DNA of 64,000 nt from Planctobacterium marinum. GTDB lineage: Bacteria > Pseudomonadota > Gammaproteobacteria > Enterobacterales > Alteromonadaceae. The position numbers were made by a program, and so were the translations under genes. Positions 53,492-61,319 of the stretch are shown one piece after another. Positions within the stretch are counted from its first letter, which is position 1. The number at the start of each line of letters is the position of its first letter. The DNA is taken from assembly GCF_020687805.1 (NCBI RefSeq), contig NZ_JAJEWQ010000005.1, positions 186,001-250,000 on the forward strand. The letters are read 5' to 3'. The notes under the pieces are model-generated. The model was not told the origin of the DNA, ran no database searches, and saw only the letters and a program-made list of their open reading frames with translations.

Positions 53492-54088
53492 TTAGTTTTC
53501 ATAGCCCCAGGGCGCTTCGGGTGGGCTTACCGGCTGGCTGAGGTCAAAGTCTACCTGAAATTCACGGGCTGCTCTGACCAGACGATAACTAAAAACGGTG
53601 GGGTAAATCAGCATCTGCCAGACATTGTCCACGGAACCGGGCAGTCCCTGTGTCATAAAGAGCTGCTGTGAATAAGGGTCCGCCGGAAACGACTGCATTT
53701 GCGGCCAACCAGCAGCAACGGTATGACCACCGTACATCGTGGTGGGATGATAGCTGCCATCGGGATTGCGGTGATCATGCTTCAACATAATACCGGCCCC
53801 GGTGTTGGTGAGAATCCAGGTACGGGAAGCATCTTCGCCAATGTGAAACGGGATCTGAATTTCCCGTCCGGAACATTTGCGCACATGCATTATCAATTTT
53901 TTGCCAACGAAGGTATCACCATCGGTATCTTTGACTATTTTACCTTCATACGCCTGTCCGCATAACGCAGACACCTTCTGCCAGAAGGCCTGATGCTGAG
54001 CTGACGCCAACAGAGGGGCTGGTGTCGCTGACACAAACAGCGCGTAAAAACTCATTAGCCCAATGGCAATTTTCCATTCTGTTTTCAT
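53492..54088 (-). CDS. Conserved-looking secreted protein of unknown function
   Basis: A signal peptide (to LASA) precedes a 170-residue domain that I cannot place. It has GQAYEGKIVKDTDGDTFVGKKL, the HIGEDASRTWI block, GIMLKHDHRNPDG with clustered His, and a C-terminal FDLSQPV. The DxDGD and His groups suggest a metal or small-ligand site. It lies alone between the two RND operons, same strand, and its start has no strong Shine-Dalgarno sequence. Confidence 0.6.
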   Translation of the reverse strand: MKTEWKIAIGLMSFYALFVSATPAPLLASAQHQAFWQKVSALCGQAYEGKIVKDTDGDTFVGKKLIMHVRKCSGREIQIPFHIGEDASRTWILTNTGAGIMLKHDHRNPDGSYHPTTMYGGHTVAAGWPQMQSFPADPYSQQLFMTQGLPGSVDNVWQMLIYPTVFSYRLVRAAREFQVDFDLSQPVSPPEAPWGYEN

Positions 54089-54184
54089 GGTGTTCCTTTA
54101 AAATTAGCGATGACAATATGGCAGTTTTCACCAAAAAATAAGCGCTGTAAACCCGATTATAAAACACCGGGGACAGGCCACTTC

Positions 54185-54209
54185 AAAAAAGTGGAGCCCA
54201 AAAGGCTCC
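54185..54209 (-). terminator. Intrinsic terminator of the metal-efflux operon
   Basis: GGAGCC/GGCTCC (54193-54198, 54204-54209) forms a 6-bp stem with a 5-base loop. On the minus strand it is followed after two bases by six T (54190-54185). It lies 15 bases after the stop of the metal RND gene. Confidence 0.8.
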
Positions 54210-54223
54210 GTTCCCTGACGTTA

Positions 54224-57200
54224 TCAGGATGATAGCTTACCACCTCGCCCGGGCAGCATGGCGTAAACTACCGGCAAGATAAACAATGTCAGTAGGGTTG
54301 CGCTAAACATACCGCCTAAGATCACCGTTGCCAGCGGCCGCTGAATTTCAGCCCCCACCCCCTGGCTCAGCACAATGGGTATCAATCCCAATGTAGAGGT
54401 CAGGGCTGTCATTAACACCGGCCTTAATCGCGACACCGCGCCATTTAATATTGCCTCATTCAGGGGTTGACCATCTCCTATAAACCGCTGGATCCTGTCC
54501 ACCATCATCACGCCGTTGAGTACTGCCAGGCCAAATAGGGTGATAAATCCAACGCTGGCGGGCACAGATAAATACTGACCACTCAGGTACAGGGCCCAAA
54601 TCCCCCCTATTGCTGCCAACGGGACATTCAGCAGAATGATGCCCGCCAGGCGCATTGAATTGAAGGCAAAATACAACAACAAGGTAATGAGCAACAACGA
54701 AATGGGGATAATCTGCAACAGTTTTGCCTGAGCCCGTTGCTGGTTTTCAAACTGACCACCGATGGAGAATGAATAACCCGGCGGTAATGACAACCCGGTT
54801 GTCAGGGTATACTGAATATCCTGAACAACGCTGCCCATGTCCCGGCCTTTGACATTCGCCTGCACGACCACTCGCCGTTGTACATCATCACGACGAATTT
54901 GCGGTGGCCCCGACTGAATCTGCACGGATGCAACATCCCCCACCTGCACCCAGGCGCCACCCGGTGAAAGCAGTCGCAACGCTTCGATATCTTCCGGAGA
55001 TTGCCGGTAGCGGGCATCGATGCGCACATAAATATCGTAGCGCTCGTTCGCTTTGATGATCTGTCCGGCCACCTGCCCGCCTAACCCATCTCTGACCACC
55101 GCCATCAGATCAGCCACAGCAATACCGTAACGGGACAACTGACGCCTGTCTGGCTGCACCACCAGTTGCGCTTCCCCCTGAATTTGTTCCAGCGCCACAT
55201 CCGAGGTACCGGGAATGGCGGATACCAATTGTTCCATTTGTTGCCCTTTAGTTGCCAACAGGGATAAGTCCGGGCCCATAAGTTTAACCGCCAGTTGTGC
55301 TTTTACCCCCGACAGCAATTCATCCACTCTGGTAGCGATGGGTTGCGAAAAATTCAGTAGCAAGCCGGGAAATACACTGAGTTTTTGGGCCATCAATACT
55401 TGTAATTCGGAGCGCGTCCGGGCAGAAGTCCACTGCGCGACAGGTAACAAACCGATGTAAATTTCGATATTGTTGACCGGTTCCGGATCGCCGCCCAGTT
55501 CAGCCCTCCCTATGCGACTTAGCGCATAACTGACCTCAGGAAATGTCAGCAACTGTGCCTCCAATTTCGCTGCCACATCCAACGCCGTTTCCAGATTTGC
55601 TGAAGGTGCCAGAGTCACCCGCAGGTTTATCGTGCCTTCTTCCAGCTCCGGAGCAAACTCGCTGCCAATTTGAGTCAGTAATCCCGCTGACAGCACAACC
55701 AGCATTAGCACGGCAGCCAACAACCAGCCGCGAACGCGCATAACCTGTTGTACCGCCCTGCGGTACCCCAGCTCCAGCGCAGACAATAACGGAGTCGGCC
55801 TTGCACTCACGCCTTGTCTGAATAGCAAGGTTGCCAGCGCCGGTAACACCAACAAAGCGATAAATACTGCGGCCAACAGCGCCAAAATAATACTCACCGC
55901 CATCGGCTCGAACAATTTCGCTTCCACGCCCTCAAAACTAAACAGCGGCATAAAAACCAAAATGATAATACTGGTGGCAAACAGTACCGGCTTAGCCACC
56001 TCAACCACAGCGTCGCTTACCCGCTGACTGATCACCCCCTGCTGTTGTATCGAGGGCGTTTCCTGGTGTTGCAATCGCCTGAAAATATTTTCCACCACCA
56101 CCACCGAGCTATCCACCAGCATGCCAATCGCAACAGCCAGCCCGCCTAGCGACATTAAGTTGGCTGAGATGCCATAATAACTCATCAACATCAGTGCAAT
56201 CGCCAATGCCAACGGAATTGATATAATCACCAGCAGCGTAGCGCTGAGGTTTAACAGAAACAAAAACAGCACCACTAATATCAACACGAATGCCATGGCC
56301 AGGGCTTCAACCACGGTGTTGACCGCCGCTTCAATGAGCGAACGTTGGTCGTAAAACGGCTGGATAGTGACGCCCTCCGGCAATGCGCGTTGAATCAGTG
56401 CCAGGCGCTGCTCGATAGCATCTATGGTTGTTTTGGTATTGGCTCCCATGCGTTTTAGCACGATACCCGAAACCACCTCCCCTAACGGCTGTGATTGGCC
56501 GTCGGCAGTTCGGCGTGTCATGGACACTGCGCCCTGGCGGATTTCACTGCCCATTTGTACAGCAGCGACATCGGCAACCCTGATCACCACGCCTTCAATG
56601 GTGGCTACCGGGATCTGAGCAATTTGCGCCAAACCCTCGGCGCCATGGCTAAGCCATCCCGTGCCGCGAATGACCAGTTGCTCCTGACCGCGGTTCATGT
56701 ACCAGCCCCCTGTCTGGCTATTATTTCGAGACAGTGCCGCCACCACATCGCTTTGCTGCAATCCATATGACAACAACCGGGTAGGGTTAAGGTTGACCTG
56801 ATATTGCTGCACGGCTCCGCCAAAAGACAACACATCCGTAATGCCATCTACCGGCATCAGCAATAGCTTTACCACCCAATCATTTAAACTGCGCAATTGC
56901 GCACTGCTGATTTCGACTTCCGGTTCGGCTAACAATAAATACTGAAACACCTGCCCCAGCCCCGAGGTATTGGGCCCCATTTGTGGCACACCTACTCCCT
57001 CCGGGATCAGGGTTTGTGCCGTTTGCAGCCGCTCAAACACCAATTGCCGGGCGAAATAAATATCGACATCATCGGCAAACACCACCGTGATCCCGGAAAG
57101 CCCGGTTTTTGATACCGAGCGAACTTCCACCACATCCGGCAGCGCGTACATAACGGCCTCTATTGGATAGGTAATTAACTGTTCAACTTCTTCAGACGCC

Positions 57201-57367
57201 AGTCCGGGGGCTTCAGTATTGATGGTGACCTGTACGTTGGTCACATCCGGAAACGCATCCAGATTGATCTTGGGCAGTAATTTAGCGGCCATCAGAATAA
57301 CCACCAGTAACCCCAGTACCACCAGCAGCCGGAATTTCACCGCACTGATTATCAATGTACGTAACAT
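54224..57367 (-). CDS. Heavy-metal RND efflux pump (CusA/CzcA family)
   Basis: This 1047-residue transporter shows the CzcA-family start (VSKTGLSGITVVF, GPNTSGLGQVFQYLL). The fourth-helix signature reads AIGMLVDSSVVVVENIF, closer to the monovalent-metal type AIGAMVDAA of CusA than to the DFGxxxDGA type of CzcA. It would export Cu(I)/Ag(I) or another metal from the periplasm. The adaptor gene is 18 bases upstream. No outer-membrane component is encoded here. Confidence 0.88.
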   Translation of the reverse strand: MLRTLIISAVKFRLLVVLGLLVVILMAAKLLPKINLDAFPDVTNVQVTINTEAPGLASEEVEQLITYPIEAVMYALPDVVEVRSVSKTGLSGITVVFADDVDIYFARQLVFERLQTAQTLIPEGVGVPQMGPNTSGLGQVFQYLLLAEPEVEISSAQLRSLNDWVVKLLLMPVDGITDVLSFGGAVQQYQVNLNPTRLLSYGLQQSDVVAALSRNNSQTGGWYMNRGQEQLVIRGTGWLSHGAEGLAQIAQIPVATIEGVVIRVADVAAVQMGSEIRQGAVSMTRRTADGQSQPLGEVVSGIVLKRMGANTKTTIDAIEQRLALIQRALPEGVTIQPFYDQRSLIEAAVNTVVEALAMAFVLILVVLFLFLLNLSATLLVIISIPLALAIALMLMSYYGISANLMSLGGLAVAIGMLVDSSVVVVENIFRRLQHQETPSIQQQGVISQRVSDAVVEVAKPVLFATSIIILVFMPLFSFEGVEAKLFEPMAVSIILALLAAVFIALLVLPALATLLFRQGVSARPTPLLSALELGYRRAVQQVMRVRGWLLAAVLMLVVLSAGLLTQIGSEFAPELEEGTINLRVTLAPSANLETALDVAAKLEAQLLTFPEVSYALSRIGRAELGGDPEPVNNIEIYIGLLPVAQWTSARTRSELQVLMAQKLSVFPGLLLNFSQPIATRVDELLSGVKAQLAVKLMGPDLSLLATKGQQMEQLVSAIPGTSDVALEQIQGEAQLVVQPDRRQLSRYGIAVADLMAVVRDGLGGQVAGQIIKANERYDIYVRIDARYRQSPEDIEALRLLSPGGAWVQVGDVASVQIQSGPPQIRRDDVQRRVVVQANVKGRDMGSVVQDIQYTLTTGLSLPPGYSFSIGGQFENQQRAQAKLLQIIPISLLLITLLLYFAFNSMRLAGIILLNVPLAAIGGIWALYLSGQYLSVPASVGFITLFGLAVLNGVMMVDRIQRFIGDGQPLNEAILNGAVSRLRPVLMTALTSTLGLIPIVLSQGVGAEIQRPLATVILGGMFSATLLTLFILPVVYAMLPGRGGKLSS

Positions 57368-57385
57368 AACAAACTCCCTTTGCCG

Positions 57386-58561
57386 TTAGTGATTGTGCGG
57401 ATCGAAACCCGATTTAGCTTGCTCAGAGGCCACAAAAAAGGCCCCTTCAGTCACCACCTTTGTACCTTCTGCCAGGCCTGAGACTTCCCGGTATTCACCA
57501 AAACGCCGCCCCGGTTTTACTTCCGTGGCCACAAACTCGCCGGGCGCTTCTTGCAGGAACAACGCCCAGTGTCCCTCTGCATTGCGCCACAGTGCCGAAT
57601 CGGGCACGGCCATAACGGCCTGCTGCGTTGCAAACTGAAAAAAGCAATCAGCAAACATCCCGGAATGCAGTTCATGTGCTTCATTGTTAACCAGCAAACG
57701 AACAACGCGGGTGCGCGTTACCTGGTCAACGGTATGGGCTTCCTGAATGACATTTGCGGCATAGGATTTTCCCTGAATGCTGATCCTGGCGTGGGCTCCC
57801 GGCGGAATGTCTAATCTGGAATTCGCAGATAACCGGGCTTCCACCCACAAATTGCTTTCATCTGCCAAGGTCAGCAGCGCTTCACCAGCCTGAACCCGCT
57901 GCCCCTGTTGAAAATCATCGTTTAAAACCGAACCGGCCTGAGCGGCATAAAGGGTATATTCCCCCAGCGGCGAAGCGTTGTCTTTGGTTAACTCCGTCAG
58001 GGCTTGTTCGTCTAAACCAAACGCCAGTAATTTAGCCCGGGCCGCCACAAATCGGGTTTGCGCTTCGCTGAGCTGTTTTTGGCTTACCGTGGCCGATTGC
58101 ATATGACGAACCCGTTGCCACTCAGCATAATCTAAACGATAGTCGGCCTGCGCCTGAGCCACGGTTTCACTGAACAGGGTCACTAACGGCTGTTGTTTTT
58201 CTACCTGTTCACCCAGCGAAACATGGCGTTTCATCACCACCGAGTCCACTCTCGGGGAAATCAGATATGAACTGTAACCATTGGCCCGGATTTCAGCGGG
58301 AGCATACACCTCAAAGGCGTACACCTGTGGGTAAATTGCATTGACACTAATCTGCGCCATTGCCATCTGTTGCGCGGTTAGTTGAATACTTTGGGTATCG
58401 GTTTGATGATCGCCATGATTGTCATGGGTATCTGCCGGTAAAACCTCGGGATTATGTTCTGACTCAGCGTCCTGATGATGATGCGCCTGGTTGGCCAAAG
58501 CCTGAAGACTAAAACAGGCAGCACATAGCGTGATCGCCATCGTTTTAATGGAAAATGTCAT
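57386..58561 (-). CDS. Heavy-metal efflux periplasmic adaptor (CusB/CzcB family)
   Basis: A signal peptide is followed by a His/Asp-rich segment (QAHHHQDAESEH, HDNHGDH) that can bind metal. The lipoyl/hairpin core (VVMKRHVSLGEQVEKQQPLV, AAQAGSVLNDDFQQGQRVQAGEALL) and beta-barrel come next. It feeds metal to the RND pump encoded by the next gene. It ends 18 bases before that gene and starts 69 bases after the small His/Cys-rich gene. Confidence 0.9.
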   Translation of the reverse strand: MTFSIKTMAITLCAACFSLQALANQAHHHQDAESEHNPEVLPADTHDNHGDHQTDTQSIQLTAQQMAMAQISVNAIYPQVYAFEVYAPAEIRANGYSSYLISPRVDSVVMKRHVSLGEQVEKQQPLVTLFSETVAQAQADYRLDYAEWQRVRHMQSATVSQKQLSEAQTRFVAARAKLLAFGLDEQALTELTKDNASPLGEYTLYAAQAGSVLNDDFQQGQRVQAGEALLTLADESNLWVEARLSANSRLDIPPGAHARISIQGKSYAANVIQEAHTVDQVTRTRVVRLLVNNEAHELHSGMFADCFFQFATQQAVMAVPDSALWRNAEGHWALFLQEAPGEFVATEVKPGRRFGEYREVSGLAEGTKVVTEGAFFVASEQAKSGFDPHNH

Positions 58562-58630
58562 AATTTAACTCTCTTAATAAAAACCGTTGTGCAGCGACTG
58601 TTACGCTGCGTATGTGTTTTGAAGGACGGT

Positions 58631-58978
58631 TTAAGAGATAGGAGGGCGCAAAAACTCCTGCCATCGCAGGGGCAGATTATGAAGTGGGATTTCCGTTGCC
58701 TGAGAGGCAGAAAAACAGATCAATGGCGTATCCAGGGTGCCGGATAACCAGTTCAGGTGAGTGCCGGAACAATGCCCACAATGATGACAATCCGCCACAT
58801 TGTGTTCACTATCTTCAGCACCATACTGATCAACAGATGGCTTGGTATCCTGGCTGTGATCATGAGAGGTTTGCACGTGTTCTGCATCATAGGTATGCAA
58901 ATCCACCGACTGTGCCACCGCCAACAGCGACTGACACAATACAGACAAGATCAACAAACTAATCACTAATGGGCGCAC
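58631..58978 (-). CDS. Small His/Cys-rich secreted protein of the metal-efflux operon
   Basis: This 115-residue protein has a signal peptide (to AVA), a His-rich stretch (TYDAEHVQTSHDHSQD) and a cluster CHHCGHC that can chelate metal. It belongs to the kind of small proteins (DUF2946-like) that precede czc/cus genes. It may buffer metal or act as a chaperone for the adaptor. It is the first gene of the operon. Confidence 0.7.
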   Translation of the reverse strand: MRPLVISLLILSVLCQSLLAVAQSVDLHTYDAEHVQTSHDHSQDTKPSVDQYGAEDSEHNVADCHHCGHCSGTHLNWLSGTLDTPLICFSASQATEIPLHNLPLRWQEFLRPPIS

Positions 58979-59245
58979 AGAAAATAAAACACAATTGACG
59001 TTGAAATAACGTGCAACAGCATATCACCTGACGCAGGCAACAGCGACCAAACAATCAGAAAAATTTTCCCAAATAAGTTAAAAAGCCTGATTTTCAGGAT
59101 AACTTGCACGACAGTGTTAACACGGGTTTTTGCTCACCCAAATAGATACTTAGCGGATAAATGCCTTTTTGGCGTTGCTATCCCTGAATTCAAGATAATC
59201 TTCAGTACAGTGATGGGAGGACGACTGGTTTTTTCAGGGCGTTAA

Positions 59246-59389
59246 CTATCGCTTACCTGCCTCCATGGACTCAGCAAACGTCTTTTTGCCATCCATATAG
59301 GTTTCAGTGATTTCGCCATTCTCAAACTGGTATCGGGTTTGAGGTTTTGGCGTTACTAATAAACTGCATTTACCACGACAATCGAGCGA
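59246..59389 (-). pseudogene. Coding-like 47-codon tail without a start codon
   Basis: The 391-base gap 58979-59369 holds no full gene. On the minus strand, a frame open between stops at 59390-59392 and 59246-59248 reads like a real protein end: CRGKCSLLVTP, TRYQFENGEITETYMDGKKTF. It has no ATG, GTG or TTG at its beginning, so it looks like the C-terminal remnant of a lost gene. It overlaps the end of the kinase gene by 20 bases. Nothing else was recognised in the gap. Confidence 0.35.
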
Positions 59390-60602
59390 TTACACGCTTC
59401 TCATCAACAATTAAAGAGAATGACCAACCGTTGCGCTCACAAAGTCGCTGCACGATTCCCAGACCCAAACCGTAGCCTTGAGGTGACGAAACGCAAGACA
59501 CTGAATGCTGTTCGTCAACACCATTGCTAACTTTGTTACTGATGAATAGTTCCTGTTCTTTGATGCGAATCGTGATTGGCCCTTGTCCTTCAAGTGTGTG
59601 TTCGAATGCATTGCGTACTAAATTATTGACCGCTATAGAAAAAGCTTGTGGATGTCCGTAAATATTTGGATTAGCGAGAGCATCAATTTCAACATCGACA
59701 AGCTTACTACGCAGCAGGTGACGTTGCTGCTCTATTGCACTGCGCACCAGAGGCAATAGTAAAAACTGCTCTTCATACAAGCCATCGTCTACTTCGCGGG
59801 CAAGACACAAAAACATCTCTATCATAGTTTTCATATCGAGCGTTGCACGCTTCACTCTTTCCAGTGTTTTTACATCTTTTTCAGATAAGTCGCTTTGTTC
59901 CAGGATCTCTAATGCTCCTGATATCACGGTGATCGGTGTCCGCAGTTCATGACTGGCTGAATCTGTAAAGTTGCGTTCCCTCTCAACAAAAGCACTAATA
60001 CGCTCAAATGTCTGCTCAATCGTTCCGGCAAGTAGGCCTACCTCATCATCGCCAAAACGGTCAGATTCAATGCGCTTATAATCTTCTGCAGATAGTTGCC
60101 TGGGGTCGATACCCGCGACGACTTCAGCCAGTTCCATTACCGGCGCAACCGCCTTGCGCATGACGAATATACCTAAACCAAAACCAAGAAATCCGAGTGT
60201 ACCAACAACTCCGGTAATCATCAGAAGCAACCACCAATCTTCTGTGGAAGCTGCTTCAATTCCGGCAACATCGAAAACCACATAAGCCCGTTTTTGTTCA
60301 TTGTCGACAGGTATTACAGCAACATGCAATTCTTTATCACTAAACTCGTATAGTCCTGTTTCGGGATCGGTACTGGCCCACTCGCTGAGTGATTGAGGCA
60401 AGCTCGCAATTTCAGTGTATCCGCGAAGATTCGTTGTTAGGTCAGGATAGCTTGCGGCAGCAACCTCAAGCTGTTGTGACAGCACTCGATCTTCGCTCAA
60501 CCTGATCGCCGCGAAAAAGGCTAGCCCCCAAACCACACTGAGTACCGCAACGCACAGTGCAAACGCAATGGCGACACGCTTGCGAAGACTGCGACGATAC
60601 AT
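59370..60602 (-). CDS. Sensor histidine kinase (QseC-like) of the TonB receptor operon
   Basis: The 410-residue protein has an N-terminal helix (10-32), a periplasmic region of about 100 residues, a second helix (125-145) and a HAMP-like segment. HisKA (SASHELRTPITV, His218) and HATPase (NNLVRNAFEHT, GYGLGLGIVQRL) follow. It starts at the TAATG junction with the regulator gene, so translation is coupled. It should phosphorylate the upstream-encoded regulator. The signal is unknown; the receptor gene in the same operon hints at a nutrient or metal-chelate. Confidence 0.9.
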   Translation of the reverse strand: MYRRSLRKRVAIAFALCVAVLSVVWGLAFFAAIRLSEDRVLSQQLEVAAASYPDLTTNLRGYTEIASLPQSLSEWASTDPETGLYEFSDKELHVAVIPVDNEQKRAYVVFDVAGIEAASTEDWWLLLMITGVVGTLGFLGFGLGIFVMRKAVAPVMELAEVVAGIDPRQLSAEDYKRIESDRFGDDEVGLLAGTIEQTFERISAFVERERNFTDSASHELRTPITVISGALEILEQSDLSEKDVKTLERVKRATLDMKTMIEMFLCLAREVDDGLYEEQFLLLPLVRSAIEQQRHLLRSKLVDVEIDALANPNIYGHPQAFSIAVNNLVRNAFEHTLEGQGPITIRIKEQELFISNKVSNGVDEQHSVSCVSSPQGYGLGLGIVQRLCERNGWSFSLIVDEKRVIARLSW

Positions 60603-61306
60603 TAATCAGTTCCCCCTGCTATGCGATATCCGATGCGATGAACTGTGTGAATTAGCGGCGTATCAAATGGTTTATCGACAGCCTGTCTTAGCTTGTACAT
60701 ATGAGAACGAAGGGCATCGCCATCGGGGTGCTCATCAGCCCATAACAAGGTTTCGAGAGCTTCGCGCGTCACGACCGAAGGCGCCTCCTCCATTAATCGT
60801 TGTAGCAGTTTCATGCAAGAAGGGTTGAGATCAATATGCCGCCCAGCGCGATGTACCTGCAACGTGGAACTATTCAAAGTCAAATTGCCAACGGCTAGCA
60901 GATTATCGGTTTTACCGTGACTGCGTTTGAATAATGCCTGAAGTCGCGCATGCAACTCCTGTAATGCAAATGGTTTAACCAAATAGTCGTCGGCTCCCGC
61001 TTCGAACCCTTTCAGCTTATCGTCAAGCTTGTCTCGTGCCGTTAACATTAGTACGGGAGTTTGCACTTTGGCATCAGTCCGCAACTTTTGACAAAAACTT
61101 AATCCATCCATGCCTGGAAGCATTAAATCCAGCACGATAACATCAAAAGGATTGGTTAAAACCAGGTGCATTGCGCTTATCCCATCATAAGCGAAATCCA
61201 GTAGATAATTGTGTTTTTCGAGATAAGCGGCGATGTTTTCACAAATATCGCGGTTATCTTCCACAATCAAGACTTTGATAGGCGCGGTACCAAGCGCGTG
61301 AACCAT
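60602..61306 (-). CDS. OmpR/QseB-family response regulator
   Basis: The receiver (VLIVEDNRD, Asp60 in VLDLMLPGMDG, Lys in LVKPF) is followed by a winged-helix trans_reg_C domain (LNPSCMKLLQRLMEEAP, LRSHMYKLRQAVDKPF). The ATG at 61306 is chosen because GAGGAGAG precedes it. It lies 13 bases after the receptor gene and overlaps the kinase gene by one base. Three 11-bp direct repeats upstream of the operon fit its binding site. Confidence 0.92.
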   Translation of the reverse strand: MVHALGTAPIKVLIVEDNRDICENIAAYLEKHNYLLDFAYDGISAMHLVLTNPFDVIVLDLMLPGMDGLSFCQKLRTDAKVQTPVLMLTARDKLDDKLKGFEAGADDYLVKPFALQELHARLQALFKRSHGKTDNLLAVGNLTLNSSTLQVHRAGRHIDLNPSCMKLLQRLMEEAPSVVTREALETLLWADEHPDGDALRSHMYKLRQAVDKPFDTPLIHTVHRIGYRIAGGTD

Positions 61307-61319
61307 ATGCAGCTCTCCT

